Made by a program: the position numbers and the translations under genes. The notes beneath the pieces are model-generated. The model did no database searches. It was not told the origin of the DNA and was given only the letters and a program-made list of their open reading frames with translations. DNA of 64,000 bases from Prorocentrum cordatum. Its lineage: Eukaryota > Sar > Dinophyceae > Prorocentrales > Prorocentraceae. Each line of letters begins with the position of its first letter. Positions within the stretch are counted from its first letter, which is position 1. The stretch spans positions 692,840-756,839 of the forward strand of contig CAUYUJ010015704.1 of NCBI GenBank assembly GCA_963575745.1, in the 5' to 3' direction. This document shows positions 32,375 to 43,000 of the stretch, in pieces.

Positions 32375-32700
32375 ATCAGAGGCATCTTGGACACATGTTG
32401 GGGCCTCTTGGGATACCTCTTGGGTGCCTTTTGGAAGCCTCTTGGGTGCCTTTTGGATGCCTTTTGGGACATCTGCGAGTCCCCTGGGGGCCTCTTGGAG
32501 GCCTCCTCTGAAGCAGAGGCCTCTTTGGAGCATCTTGGGGCTTCTTGGGCGTGTCTGGGGGTCTCTTCAGGGGTATCGTCGGGGGAAGGGCTGCCAAGGT
32601 CCCCCTCTTGGGGTCTTCGTGGAAGCCTCTTAGGTCGTGTTGGGGGCCTCCTGGGTCGTCTGGAAGCGATTTGAGGGGCCTCCTGTGCCACTGGGCCATA
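32375..32700. repeat. CTCTTGGG-type minisatellite (diverged)
   Basis: Words such as 'ggggcctcttgggata', 'cctcttgggtgcctttt' and 'gggggcctcttggaggcc' recur every 10-30 bp. It belongs to the family at 16.3, 25.1 and 29.5 kb but is more diverged, and the conserved ends are not seen. Confidence 0.7.
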
Positions 32701-33694
32701 TGGGGCGTCCTGAAGCCCGAAACCGCTAGAACCCCAGAGTTATCATTAAAGGCGTGAAGGAACTCAATGGGTGAGGGCCGGTTTCTCAGACCCTCTCGGG
32801 GGTCATGTTGGAGCTTTCTTGGAACGTATCCGAAGCCTCGCGAGCCGTCTTGAGAATATCCTCAGCCGTCTTGGGGCCCGCGTTGGCCGTGTGTAGGCCT
32901 TCATTGGCTGTCTCGGGCCCACCTTTCGTGCCCCAGGAGTCATGCGCTACGCCTCAAGGAATCCGTGGGTGGTCGGGCTCCTTAATTGCAAAAGTATGTA
33001 TTGTGCAACATTTTGAAGATTTGAAGCGACGTGAGGAAACGCCACTCAGTGCCTAACGGCACGGTGAAGAATTCAGGATGTTTTGCTATATTTTCCAATT
33101 GGGTTTTGCATCGAAGCTAGTGTGCTCCTCACGAAGAACTGTTCTAATACGCCTGCAGCGAGTCACCACCGCCCCCTGCCTTTTGGAAACGCCTATGCCA
33201 TGACACGTAGAGAAGAAGTGAGGACGCGATGCTTCGTGGACTGCGTGTTCCCCCAGCTAAAGGGGAAACCGCCCTGGAGGGAAAATTGGGGATGGGCCCT
33301 CTGAAGCCGTCGTGGCGTTCTTTTTGGATCTGGGGGCCTTCTGAGACGCCTACTGAGGCCATGTCGGGCACTGTGTGGCTCAACTAGGCCGCCCTTGAGC
33401 TGGCGCCGTCGGAAGCTGTCTTTGGGTGGCCTCTCTGGACCGTCTTGGGATTCTCTCTCTTGGGACATGTTGTCACCCTTGTAGTCCGTCTTGGGACAGT
33501 CTTGGGCCGTGTTGGGCTGGTCTTGCGAGGCCTCTTGGCCCGTCTCGGACCCTCTTGAGACCGAGGTGGAAATCAGACAAGCAGTCTGAAATAAACACAT
33601 GGGGTTGTTGAGTGATTTTGGGCAGCGTGTCCCGCATGTGAAACCAGCCCGGTGGTCTCACAGCTTTTGTATACCAAGTTTCGCCATACATACG
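32701..33694. other. Unassigned DNA with GTCTTGGG words
   Basis: No gene recognised. 32,820-32,930 and 33,420-33,560 contain repeated 'ccgtcttggg' words, probably highly decayed members of the same minisatellite family. Confidence 0.45.
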
Positions 33695-33870
33695 TTGGCG
33701 GCGGGCCCAGGGGGGTATGCATACGGGAGCGGCCTTTTCAGAAGGCTCGGAAGGCCTCGGGCCTTCTGATAAGTTGTCCAACCCTTCTCCGCTGACGCAG
33801 GCGGCTTCTCAGAATGCCAGAGGGTTTCTGAGAAGCCCCGCCGCCTTCTGAGAAGGCCTTCCCCCCCCCC
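33695..33870. repeat. Dispersed 'CTTCTGAGAAG' repeat, copy 2
   Basis: Same orientation and same succession of blocks as 9,590-9,780: 'ggccttttcagaaggctcgg', 'aaggcctcgggccttc', 'gcggcttctcagaatgcc', 'gtttctgagaagccccgc'. It has several substitutions and small indels. Confidence 0.75.
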
Positions 33871-34289
33871 TCGGCGCGCCGCCGACAAACTGCACCAGAC
33901 ATCCACATCCCTTTGCACTCCCCGTCTGGTGGTCAGCCGGGGCTCCCCCAAGGCGGGGGCACACGGTACACTCATCGCCCGTGTGTTTCCCCGGCCAGCT
34001 GCCAGATCGGAAGAGATGCTCCCGGGGCGAGGGCGCGAAGACGATCGCGCGCGGCCCACCACGCCTCCCCGGCACAGCGCGAGGACAGCTGACCCGGACC
34101 GTTAGAGAGTTGCGGTTTCTCTCGCTGTATATTTGATCGGCCCTGCGCCAGCGCAGGATCGGAGGGTCGAGTGTGCAGGTCCACCTCGTTCCTCCCACGT
34201 TCCCTCCCCCACCCCCTCGGGGAGCGAGCGCTTTGAACATCATCCCTGGAGATTCCGACGAGGAAGTGATGTTGGCTACGTAGGCAGAC

Positions 34290-35046
34290 ATGGATATCGA
34301 CGCACTTTTCGTCGAGATTTGGAACGAGCCTGGGCGTCAGCATCTGTTCTGGCAGCCAGGGCGCATTCTTTTGGGAACGAGGTGCACAGCTGTTGTTGAC
34401 AGATTCGGAGACGGGGACTGCGACGATCTAGCGTACTCCATGTATATCGGCCCATTGATGCTTCATGCCGCAACGGATTTGACGGCTGAAGACCTTGGAG
34501 CTCAGTTCAGTGATGGTGTTTTGATATCTGTTTATGCAAAGGATGACCGATACGATGATAATTGCAGAGTTCAGGTAAGACGACAGGATGGTCACCGAAC
34601 TGACTCTGGAACGCCCCAGTTCCCTGTCATCATCTGAGGGGCTACGGTCCCACCGCCGATGCCTTCAAGGCGCGAGGCCGCGCGCCAGTGCGGTTGAGGA
34701 TATCGGCGCTCGCCTCGCCTCGCTCGACCCCCTCCTGGGAGGAGGGAAACGATTAGAGGAGGAGGGGGAGGCAGGAAGAGGACGGCGGGCCTGTTCAAGT
34801 CCTCGTCTCCCGCAGGAGGACACTCTGGTGCTCAGGCGCAGGATGGACGAGGTGAGACAGGCCGAGCGCACCCGCATCGTGACCGAGCTCCTCTACTTGA
34901 AGGTATGTCGGAAGTTCCAGCAGCTCCAGGTCCCCTTGATTCCTCCGCTGAAGGCTGGGGGTGACGTCAAGTTCGGGGCCATCGATCTGAAAGGCCTGAC
35001 CACGGACGTCTACTCTGCGGACCTGGGGGCTGGGCGCGAGTTATAG
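34290..35046 (+). CDS. Probable two-exon host gene, 171 codons, function unknown
   Basis: Exon 1 is 34,290-34,574 (95 codons, phase 0), from an ATG with in-frame TAG just upstream at 34,281. It ends at TTCAG|GTAAGA. Exon 2 is 34,816-35,046, starting after a pyrimidine-rich TCTCCCGCAG and ending at TAG. Joined, the product is 171 residues. The first half is acidic and mixed (DIDALFVEIWNEPG, GDGDCDDLAYSMYIGPLML). The second half has a charged helix (LRRRMDEVRQAERTRIVTEL) and a conserved-looking tail (KFGAIDLKGLTTDVYSADL). It is among the few ordinary-composition coding segments in the window. No family recognised. A second possible donor, AAG|GTATGT at about 34,902, would shorten exon 2; read-through looks protein-like, so I kept it. 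Confidence 0.5.
34575..34815 (+). other. Inferred GT-AG intron of the two-exon gene
   Basis: 241 bp between GTAAGA and CCCGCAG, with a pyrimidine stretch just before the acceptor. Reading through exon 1 without splicing meets a stop at 34,635. Confidence 0.45.
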
Positions 35047-35939
35047 CCCCGAGTCGTCGCGACGAGGAATCGGCAGAGAGCTCCATGTTTGTTCACATGC
35101 ACACACACATACACATCATCCTCGCGCCTCGGAGGTGTCACGATCGACGGCCCTTTCCTTATCCATGTCCCACTTCATCCCTTGCGTCCCTCCCTCCCGC
35201 CTTCCGCCTTGCTTCCCTCCTCCCACTTACGTCTTCGTCTTTGACCTCCTCCGCCTTCTTATCCTCCTCATCGTCCTTCTCCTCGCCTGCGTCGCCCCTC
35301 CTCTCCGCTCCCACGTCTCCCTCTCTATTTCTTGTACATTGTACTTCCTCCTCGTTCTCATCCGCGCTCCCCTTTCTTCCTCTGAAATCCATCGTCATCG
35401 TCCTGCTCCTGCTTCTCATCGTTCTCCTCCTCCCTTCTCCTGCGTCGCCTCCTCGTCAATCCCTCTTCCTTGCCTTTTGGACATTGATCCAACAAGCTGC
35501 TCGTTGACCCGAAGCGTTTGCATGAGCTCGGTCGTTTTTGTATCGGTGCCGGTTGCAGCGACGGCAGCTTCGTTTGTTTCTGCCAGCGGTGTTTCTTTTA
35601 AAACTCTGGAGGACAGTTGCGGGATTTTCGGGACCCATGCTTGCGTTGTTCTTTGGCCAGAGCACCGGATCCAGACACAGACAACACGTTTTAGTTTGCG
35701 CGCTTGCTAAGCGCAAGGAAGTGCGGTCGAGACTTTGCACTGGCTTCCATCGCAAGATATTGAGGATGCGAGTCGGCTTGGACGGTATTGGCCGCGTGTG
35801 AGGCAGTTTTGTGGCTGTGGCTGTGACCGCTGTGACGCGGCTCGGTGGCTGTGTTTGTGGCTTGATAAATCTATCCTCCTTGTCGCACCCCCAAGCGTGT
35901 CCGTAGGCCGTGGCGGGCGTTCCGCTTGAGATGTCATTT
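35047..35939. other. Unassigned DNA with pyrimidine-rich segment
   Basis: 35,150-35,470 is C/T-rich (CTCC, TTCC). After it, no repeat or gene is evident to about 35,939. Confidence 0.45.
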
Positions 35940-36135
35940 GCATGTTGCGATATTTTGCAAGTTTGCCAGACTTACCAGGATAGAGGGCGGGCCGCTTTCA
36001 AAATGGAGCTCTCGCCTCTGCGCCGCGCACAGCGGTGCTAAAAGCTTGTAGCAGCCTCAGGATGTCGGCTGGCTCCTTTTCAAGATGTGGTTCTCGCTGT
36101 AGCGCCGCGCACACTCGCACTAAACACTTGCATGA
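35940..36135 (-). repeat. ~100-bp dispersed tandem repeat, inverted copy (2 units)
   Basis: Two units (~105 bp apart) contain 'gggcgggccgctttcaaaat', 'gctctcgcc' and 'gcgccgcgcaca'. They are the reverse complement of the units at 55,930-56,620 ('attttgaa', 'gcggcccgccctc', 'tgtgcgcggcgctacgg'). Confidence 0.7.
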
Positions 36136-36479
36136 CTTTCCAGGGTTCGTAGGGTTGAAGTCCCAGGAGTGGTGTTCTGTGACGATTTAGGCTGTCAGGA
36201 CTCAGCCGTCACGTGGGGTCGCGGTGCTAAAGTTCCAGGTTTGGCGTTCTGGCACAATGCAGGATCGCCAGGATGCAACAGTCACATTGAGTCGCGGCGT
36301 TGAAGTCCCATGTGCGGTTTGGTACGATGTAGAGTTCTCAGTTGCGGTTGGAAGTACAGGGGTGCCTGTATCCGATCGAATGTATACTGTCAAAGTGTTG
36401 TTTGTTGTAAGGTTTCTGGTTTCGTCGAGGTGTCTTCCCTTTTGGGAGCCTGGGAGACTTTACAACTGTCTTGTTTGAG
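36136..36479. other. Unassigned DNA, probable decayed repeat
   Basis: No gene recognised. Words such as 'gtcgcggtgctaaagtt' and 'gtcgcggcgttgaagtc' about 70 bp apart suggest a diverged extension of the preceding repeat. Confidence 0.35.
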
Positions 36480-36860
36480 TCCACCGGCCTGCCCTCAATT
36501 GCGTCATAGGTTGCACTTTCGGCGACCAAACATAAAGCGGCCTGTTATTGATTGTGTCATCGGCGGCATACTCGTCGGCGCAAAATAGAACGGCCTGCTA
36601 TTGGCTGCGCCATGGTTTGTAGTATTAGTGGTCGTACGAAACCGACGCCTGCGATTGGATGCGCACTGCGCATTCGGCCGCCATTATACAACGGCCTGCT
36701 ATCGACTGCGTCATAGCTTGTGAATTCGGTTACCGATCCAAAAGCGGCTGGCCCGCTATTGGTTGCGCCATAGCTGGTACACCCGGCGGCACAAACAAAA
36801 GGCCTCCGAATGGTTGCGTCATAGGTTGCGCAGCCAGTGGCCGAATACACTCTTGCACAT
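36480..36860. repeat. ~50-65-bp minisatellite, ~7 units
   Basis: Units are built on 'ggcctgctattggttgcg', 'tcataggttgc' and 'cggcgaccaaa', starting near 36,486, 36,539, 36,592, 36,640, 36,683, 36,747 and 36,802. Spacing varies, so it has decayed. Confidence 0.7.
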
Positions 36861-37665
36861 TAGTGTTTGCAGAACGGATTGTATCAGTGTTTGTCAAAGA
36901 TTGCACACTCGGTGCCCGAGAAAATGATGGCGTGCTAGCGGACCCGAGCAACCAGCTAGTCAGACACTCAGCAGGCAGCTTACTTCGCGGAAGCAAGCGG
37001 GCTTCCGCAAATGCACCCACCAGAAACAATATTTGTGTGCTGGTGCCTAAGTTGACACACTCCAAGAGGCTATTATCTTCGGTGCTATTCCTACCGTCTA
37101 CGAGTGCCCGATGCTATCACCGCCATTTCGTGCATGTTTCCTGGTTTGACGATGATGGTATTTCTGGGGGTGTGTCTCTTTCCCCCCCTTCCCATTCGCG
37201 CGTACCCTCTGCGATCGCCACGGCATGCCCCTCCGCAACGAAGTTGGCAGAGATAGGGGTCCATGGCCCAGGCCATGGCCCAGGGCACCGATGGCAATCC
37301 ATTGGGGTTGAGTTTGAATGGGAGCCGACGCGAAGCGAAGTTCCCTCTTTCCCTCTTGCCTCGAGGAGTCCCCGTGCCGTCCCCCTCCCCGCCCTAGGGG
37401 GGGGGGGGACGTCGGCGCGAGCAGCACGCCCCGCGAGCTTTCCCAGCGGCGATCTCGCGGCACCACATGGAGTTTTGTGGTTCGCCCTTGTCCCCCCTTC
37501 CGTCTTCCAGACCATGTCATCTTGATCGATTTCTTTTTCCCTTATCATCTTCCACATCCTCCGACTCTTTCCTCCTACACCTCCTCTTCTCTGCTGTGCC
37601 CCCTCTTCCCTCCTACTCCTCAATTGCTCCTTCTCATGTCCCTCATTCCCTACTCATGTTCCTCC
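36861..37665. other. Unassigned DNA ending in a pyrimidine tract
   Basis: No gene recognised to about 37,480. 37,480-37,665 is CT-rich and is the target into which the LTR element is inserted. A G10 run lies at about 37,398. Confidence 0.45.
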
Positions 37666-37863
37666 TGTGAATGGAACCCGTGTAATACCCTCATATATAT
37701 AATCCTTATCCTCACTCTCCTGCGCCTGGCCGTTTGGGCCCAGGTATTGGAACAGATCGATCAGACCTTTGATCGTGCAGGAGGAAAATATATTCATCTT
37801 TCCCTCTTTTCCTCAACCAGCGGATCAGGGGTTCTGTACCTTTGCACTCCGACCCCATACATA
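37666..37863 (+). repeat. 5' LTR of the copia-type element
   Basis: Begins TGTGAATGGAACCCG and ends CCCCATACATA, 198 bp. It pairs with 51,232-51,427; about 18 differences are counted by eye plus a 2-bp indel. It contains CTCATATATATAAT, a TATA-like stretch. The five bases before it, CCTCC, equal those after the 3' LTR. The primer-binding site just inside it ('ggtcgtcagcc') is not recognised as a standard initiator-tRNA match. Confidence 0.85.
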
Positions 37864-37927
37864 GGTCGTCAGCCTTTAAAGCTCACAGTTCATCGAACTC
37901 CGCGTCGCGATCTCGCACGCGGCCTCG

Positions 37928-40900
37928 ATGGAACCCAAGCGGCGCATGCGCCGTAAGGGGTCCGTCGGGGCCTCGCGTCCGAGCTCTCCGACGGCGCAAC
38001 GGCTCGGCGTTGAGTTGGAGAGCCTTAATGTGGACCGCGTGGGTGTCCCCGATACCCCCCCCCAGCTCAGACGGACCCGAGGCGCGGCTAGCTGCTGAAC
38101 TTCACCGCCACGCCGCCCGCGGGGGGACAGGAGAGGGAGTAGGAGTCGGGAGCAAGCGAGAGCTTCACACGCCTACCGGCAGTCGAGAGTTTCACACGCC
38201 TACCTTCGATCTTCCATCTCCTCTTCCGTCGGGAGCAATCCCAACTGCGTCGGGCGCCAGCCCCACTGGTCCCGATATTCCAGGGCGCTTCCGCGCTACC
38301 CGCCGACGGAACACAGGTAATGGCATGACCAGCCTTGCGACCGCTCCTGTAGCGGAGCACGTTGCTGCCTTTGAGGAACTCGGTAGACCAGTGGCGGCAC
38401 AGCCGCAGACGCAGCACCCCCAGGTATCATTTCGTCAGGCACCACACACACGGCCCTAGCCGCAGCTCGTCCTTGCGTAACCGTCGCGGGGCCACAGGCC
38501 CATACGACGAGACAAGGTCGAGCCAGCGTGCCGCCTTTCAGAGGCCACGCACTCCTCGCGAGAGGATGCAGAGGGGAGCTGACGCTCCCCACCTCTCTCT
38601 CTCTCTCAAGCGACCTGCCGGTGGTGGCGTCCGCTGCAGGTGAAATAGCTGAGCTCAGCGACCAGGTTGAAACCTTCGTGTCCAGGCAGTATTCTGGACT
38701 GATGCAGAGCGTTCCGGCGAACGCTGCCAACGCTGCTGCCCTACGTCAAGATTTTGACGGCGCCTTAGCGATCATTCATTCCAGGATCGGTGAAGATCGC
38801 CGCATCTTAGGTGAGCTGCAGCACCAGGTTGATCGTGAGGTGTCACACTCAGGTGAACGGTCAGCGACGGTCGAGCACCTGCGCAACTACCTTGCGCAGA
38901 TGGAGCAACAGCTTGCGACCGTCCGCGACACAGGCGTTTCAGCGGTCAGGATCCTCCACGACGAGATCCACGACCAGCTCCGCAACCGAGCGCCTCCAGC
39001 CGAGCCACCGACCTTGGCGATGTCCAGTCTCAGATCAACGATCTTCGATCCCACATGGACCACACTACAGCGACGCTTCGTGCCGAAGCAAACGCCAATT
39101 CGTCGAACCTGATCGGCATGTTGCAAAGCACTGAGAGAGTTATCGCTCGAAGGCTGGATGCGACCAACGCTGTCGCACAGCCACTCACTCTCCAGATCTC
39201 TGAAATCGAGCAGCGTTTCCCTGGTGCACTGGACGTCCTGGCATAATTGCGTGTCGGACGAGCCCAGACTGGCCAGCTGGATTCTCCTCCCACGGTTTAC
39301 GATTTCGCCCGCCCCATTGACAGGTTGCAGGAGGTTGAGAAGGCGGCGGACCACGCGCAGTCTGAGCTCTCCCAGGTTATTCGTGAGAGAGATGCTGAAA
39401 AAGGTACGCGTCGAGGAGTGTCTCACACGTCTGGACAGTGAGTTGGAAGCACACAGCGCCCGTCTCCGAGCCCACGAGCAACGACTTGATCGGTATTCAC
39501 AACGCTCTCGTGATACTGACGAGTACGCACGCCAAAAAGTGGACCATATACACGAGGATATGACGAGCTGGACAAATCAGCTGATTGACCACACCAACGA
39601 CACCACACTTCACCTTCAGCCTACAACCGACCTGCCCAGGCCGACGGCAGCGCCCGCTGAAGCACCGCGCGCTTTTGCAGGACAACAACGACGTACGTCA
39701 CCAGGAGCAGCCTCCGCGGCAGCTTCGGCACAGACACGCCACGTGTCTCCCGTGCGCACAGAACCAACTACCGACGGTGTACCGATAACCTCGCAACCAT
39801 TGTCTGCGGGCTCGGTCAATACTACTACTCCGATTAAGGAGTCAGACACCGTCCGAGTCCCTGTTTTGCCTAAGATCACACAGCTGCTTGAGTGGCAGCA
39901 AAAGGTACGGACGAATCTTGGGGCTGCTTCAGGGCGACCATCCAAAGCACATGCCTTCCTATGCGTAGCTGAACAGCCCGAATGTACCTTTGAGGACTTA
40001 CAAGACAGCGGAGACTTCGAGAGCACCGATTGCAAATTCGCTGCCGCTCTCAGCGACATCTTATCCTCCGATTTGCGCTGCCAAATCAGGCTCATCGAAA
40101 ACAGAGAGCACAAAGCAGGACGCATGCTCAAAGGACGCCAGATCTACCGGCACATCCTGCAGTCCTACAAAGTGACAGAGGTTGATGACGACATACATGA
40201 CTTTGAGCGCCTCAAAGAACTGAGGATGAGAGATGAGGGTTTGCAACGATTCGTTACCGACTGGGACGCTTTACTGCTGGATTGCCGAGAGGCGCCCGAC
40301 CCAAAGATCTTGAAATCTCTGTTTCGCACGCAGATTCGCCGACGTGCCTGGGTGAAACAGGATATGTACGAATGCCCGCGCATGAGGATCAGCGGCCCGA
40401 ATCGTACCTATGATTGGCTCCGACAGCGCGTTCTAGACGTACTGGAGCTCAAACAGCCCGAGAACTATCACAATCCATTACGGTACGAGCATGAGACTCG
40501 ATCTCAGGTGCATATCTGCGCAGCCTGGAAGAAAGGCAATTGTCGCAATGGTGAGCGTTGCAAGGCTTTGCACACCTGTTCCAGGGGTGGGAAGGACAGC
40601 ACATCTTCCCGAACATCGACTGCTGGCGGCAACGCTCGCCGCAGCGCCCCAGCCCCTGCGAATCCCAAGAAGCCAGCATCGAAGCCATTTTGCTTCGAGT
40701 TCGCCAAGCGCAGCACATGCGCACGCGGCGACAAGTGCAACTTCCCACATATGGCGCAGCGCAGTTACTTCGCACAGAACAAGTGCCACACGGGCGACAC
40801 ATGCAAATACGCTCGCCCGGCACCTGGTACGAAGACACCTGAGCGAAGCCCCGGCCGCCCACGGACTTCCAGTCAGGGCAGTCGCGGCCGACCGCCGTCC

Positions 40901-41060
40901 CGCGGATCAGGGAGCCGACGATCTCCACAACGCGGGGGGTCCCGCAGCGCGGGGGGGGCTCATGCAGCAGACGTGGCAACCGACGCCAATGCGACCGATC
41001 TCGACCATTCTCCAGGAGGTCTACAGACTCTCGCAGTCAGTCGAGAGGTCGCTATGATAG
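37928..41060 (+). pseudogene. Gag: coiled coils and CCCH zinc fingers, frameshifted
   Basis: A plausible start is ATG at 37,928 (MEPKRRMRRKGS). The frame breaks near the C9 run at 38,054-38,062, again near 38,450-38,530, and again near 39,060. It meets TAA at 39,244 and returns to the main frame at about 39,395. 38,640-39,480 encodes heptad-like helices (EIAELSDQVETF, LRNYLAQMEQQLATV, LTRLDSELEAHSARL). A core domain at about 39,860-40,460 has LLEWQQKVRTNLG and LKELRMRDEGLQRFVTDWDA, resembling retroelement Gag cores. At 40,517 a C-X7-C-X5-C-X3-H finger begins. Near 40,690 there is a canonical C-X8-C-X5-C-X3-H finger, then a partial third. Arg/Ser-rich text follows. Gag would form the particle and bind RNA. 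CCCH fingers in place of the usual CCHC knuckle are unusual. Confidence 0.7.
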
Positions 41061-41280
41061 ATCATCACGATCCTCCTCCCGAGGACGAGACGGGCGTGGC
41101 GGGGGACGTGGCAGCCCACGTGGCCGCGACAGATCATATGGCAGCGACAGGGGACGTAACCGACGTTCAACGAGCCGCGGCTCTTCTCGTGGCTCCCCCA
41201 AGTTCAGGGCACGCTCTCCCGCTACCTATCGCCGACCGCGCCACTCCGACCGCAGTTGCGTCATACGCGATAAGACTCTC

Positions 41281-41997
41281 ATGGCCGTCCACAAGGCCGA
41301 GACAGCATCTACCAAACCACGGCGTCGGATACGTTTTGGCACACATACCGTGGAATACTACCCGTGCATCGTTTCTGGCAGGTCCATCCTGGATAAGTGG
41401 ATGGAGAAGCCACATGAGGGCGATATCGTCAAAGTACCAGACCCGCTGCCACAATGGTGGTGGAAACAGAGAAAAGACGCCCTACATCGATGTCAACGGG
41501 AGGCTAAGTTATGGCATCAGGACCTACACGGCTACCGACGCGACAAGGCGTCGGTGGAGACGCAAATTGCGATCCCAGGTTCCGACGACTCTACCACAGA
41601 GTCCTCCGAGACACACCAGGAGAAGACAGTGGCTCCGCAAGTCGACCCACCACGATCGACAGCTGCACTGACACGCTCCTGGGTTCTCGACAGTGGGTCT
41701 GCGCACCAAATTTAGGATAAGACCGAGCTGACGCAGACCGAATCGGATCGCATATCTATTCGCGAGGAGCATATGCTGGAAACTGCCAATGGTGATCGTC
41801 GTGTCAACGAGCACTACGACATCCAACTACCCGAGGTGGGCTTGAAGGGTTCAGCCCTCGCATTGCCAGATTGCCCATCGTTATCATCAGTTGGGCAATT
41901 GATTGAGGTTGATGGCTTTCGGCAGCTTTGGGACCCAAAGCTGGGCTACATGCTTCGGGATCCGGGGTGGCCAATGGTATCAGGCTCCCGTCAATAA
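41281..41997 (+). pseudogene. Pol N-terminus: aspartic protease with in-frame stop
   Basis: One frame runs through 41,281-41,997 with a single TAG at 41,713. Just before the stop is SWVLDSGSAHQI (Asp codon at 41,689), the copia-type protease motif [W-LDSG-x-x-H]. Beyond the stop, MLETANGD and LIEVDGFRQLWDPKLGYML follow, as in the protease and Gag-pre-integrase part of related elements. The enzyme would cut the Gag-Pol polyprotein. The join to Gag is in another frame, so either a frameshift was used or the frame is lost. Confidence 0.65.
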
Positions 41998-42271
41998 CAG
42001 AGTTCCAGAACTACGCCTCGACGATTTGGCGACGATACCACCGCCACAATTGTCCACTTCATCAGCGCCCAGACGTCGTCAGCGCAAGCGTTCTTCTGCA
42101 TGCTGCAACGACATATGCTGGCGTTGCAAGACTCCAGAGCAGTCACCACCTACGGATGAGCAGCGGCCCCACCTAGGGACCTGTCCCAGGAGACAACATG
42201 TCGGTGAGGGGGGGGGAGCACGGACCGCTACGGTCGAATAACCTCCCGACACACATAATGCCGAGTCCAGC

Positions 42272-43000
42272 GTGGGTGCACACAGCGACTCGCCTACGTC
42301 TCAGAAGCAGCGTTTTCATCCCACAGGCGGGGGGCCTGCAGGTACAGCTCAAGCAGATGCCGACATCACGTCGACCTCCCTCGAGGATCTGCAGATGGAG
42401 ACGCTCGTCAGAGTGCGCCATGATAGTGATCGCGTTCTTCCAAACCGACAGAAGAAACCAATCGATCCTATGCATTACATGACCCACAGTCCAAAACATC
42501 CAGACTGTGAGATTTGCTCTCGCACCATGGCGCAGAACGCCCCGTGCAGACGACAGCACAAACCACATCCACCGGCAGCCCCCACTGATGAGGACACAGC
42601 CTACGAGGCTTTCGCCCCGATGAAATTTGGGGAGGCTCTAACTGCCGACCATGTCGTTGACAAGCACGATGGCCAAGGACGATGCCGCTGACAAGCACGG
42701 TGGCAAGTGCGCACTTGTCGTACTGGACAGATGCACCGGCATCTTCACGGCATGCCCAGCATTGCATAAAGACGCAGCCGCTACGAAGGCATCTTTCCAG
42801 CAGTTCATCGCCGCGAGCGATGAGGTGAAGCACGTATATACGGATAGTTCAGGAGAGCTCCAGAAGGCGCGCCGCCAACTGGGATGGAGACACGACACTT
42901 AGCACCCCTCATCGTCCACAAACAAATGGATTCATCGAGCGCGTTGTCAAGATCGTCATCCTCGGCGCGAGAGCTGCGTTGCATATGTCTGGTCTGGGAC
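42272..43000 (+). pseudogene. Integrase, split over three frames
   Basis: HYMTHSPKHPDCEIC (around 42,470-42,515) is an HHCC zinc-binding segment. LTADHVV (about 42,640) gives the first catalytic Asp. VYTDSSGEL (about 42,835) gives the second, in another frame. HRPQTNGFIERVV, in a third frame after TAG at 42,900, gives the catalytic Glu at 42,937. All three residues of the D,D,E triad are therefore present, but not in one frame. The enzyme would insert the cDNA into the genome. Confidence 0.7.

Noticed and set aside
37689-37704. TATA-like stretch in the 5' LTR as a promoter
   Set aside because: The base pattern is there, but the other LTR has it shortened and dinoflagellate core promoters are not known to depend on a standard TATA box, so no promoter feature is claimed.
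37842-38459. A separate gene directly behind the 5' LTR
   Set aside because: Its second half reads on into the Gag text after frame correction at the C9 run, so it is better treated as the Gag N-terminus.
39158-39395. Gag starting at the ATG at 39,158
   Set aside because: The first ~80 codons of that frame are Ser/His-rich noise; the protein-like coiled-coil text over the same bases is in another frame and joins only at about 39,395.
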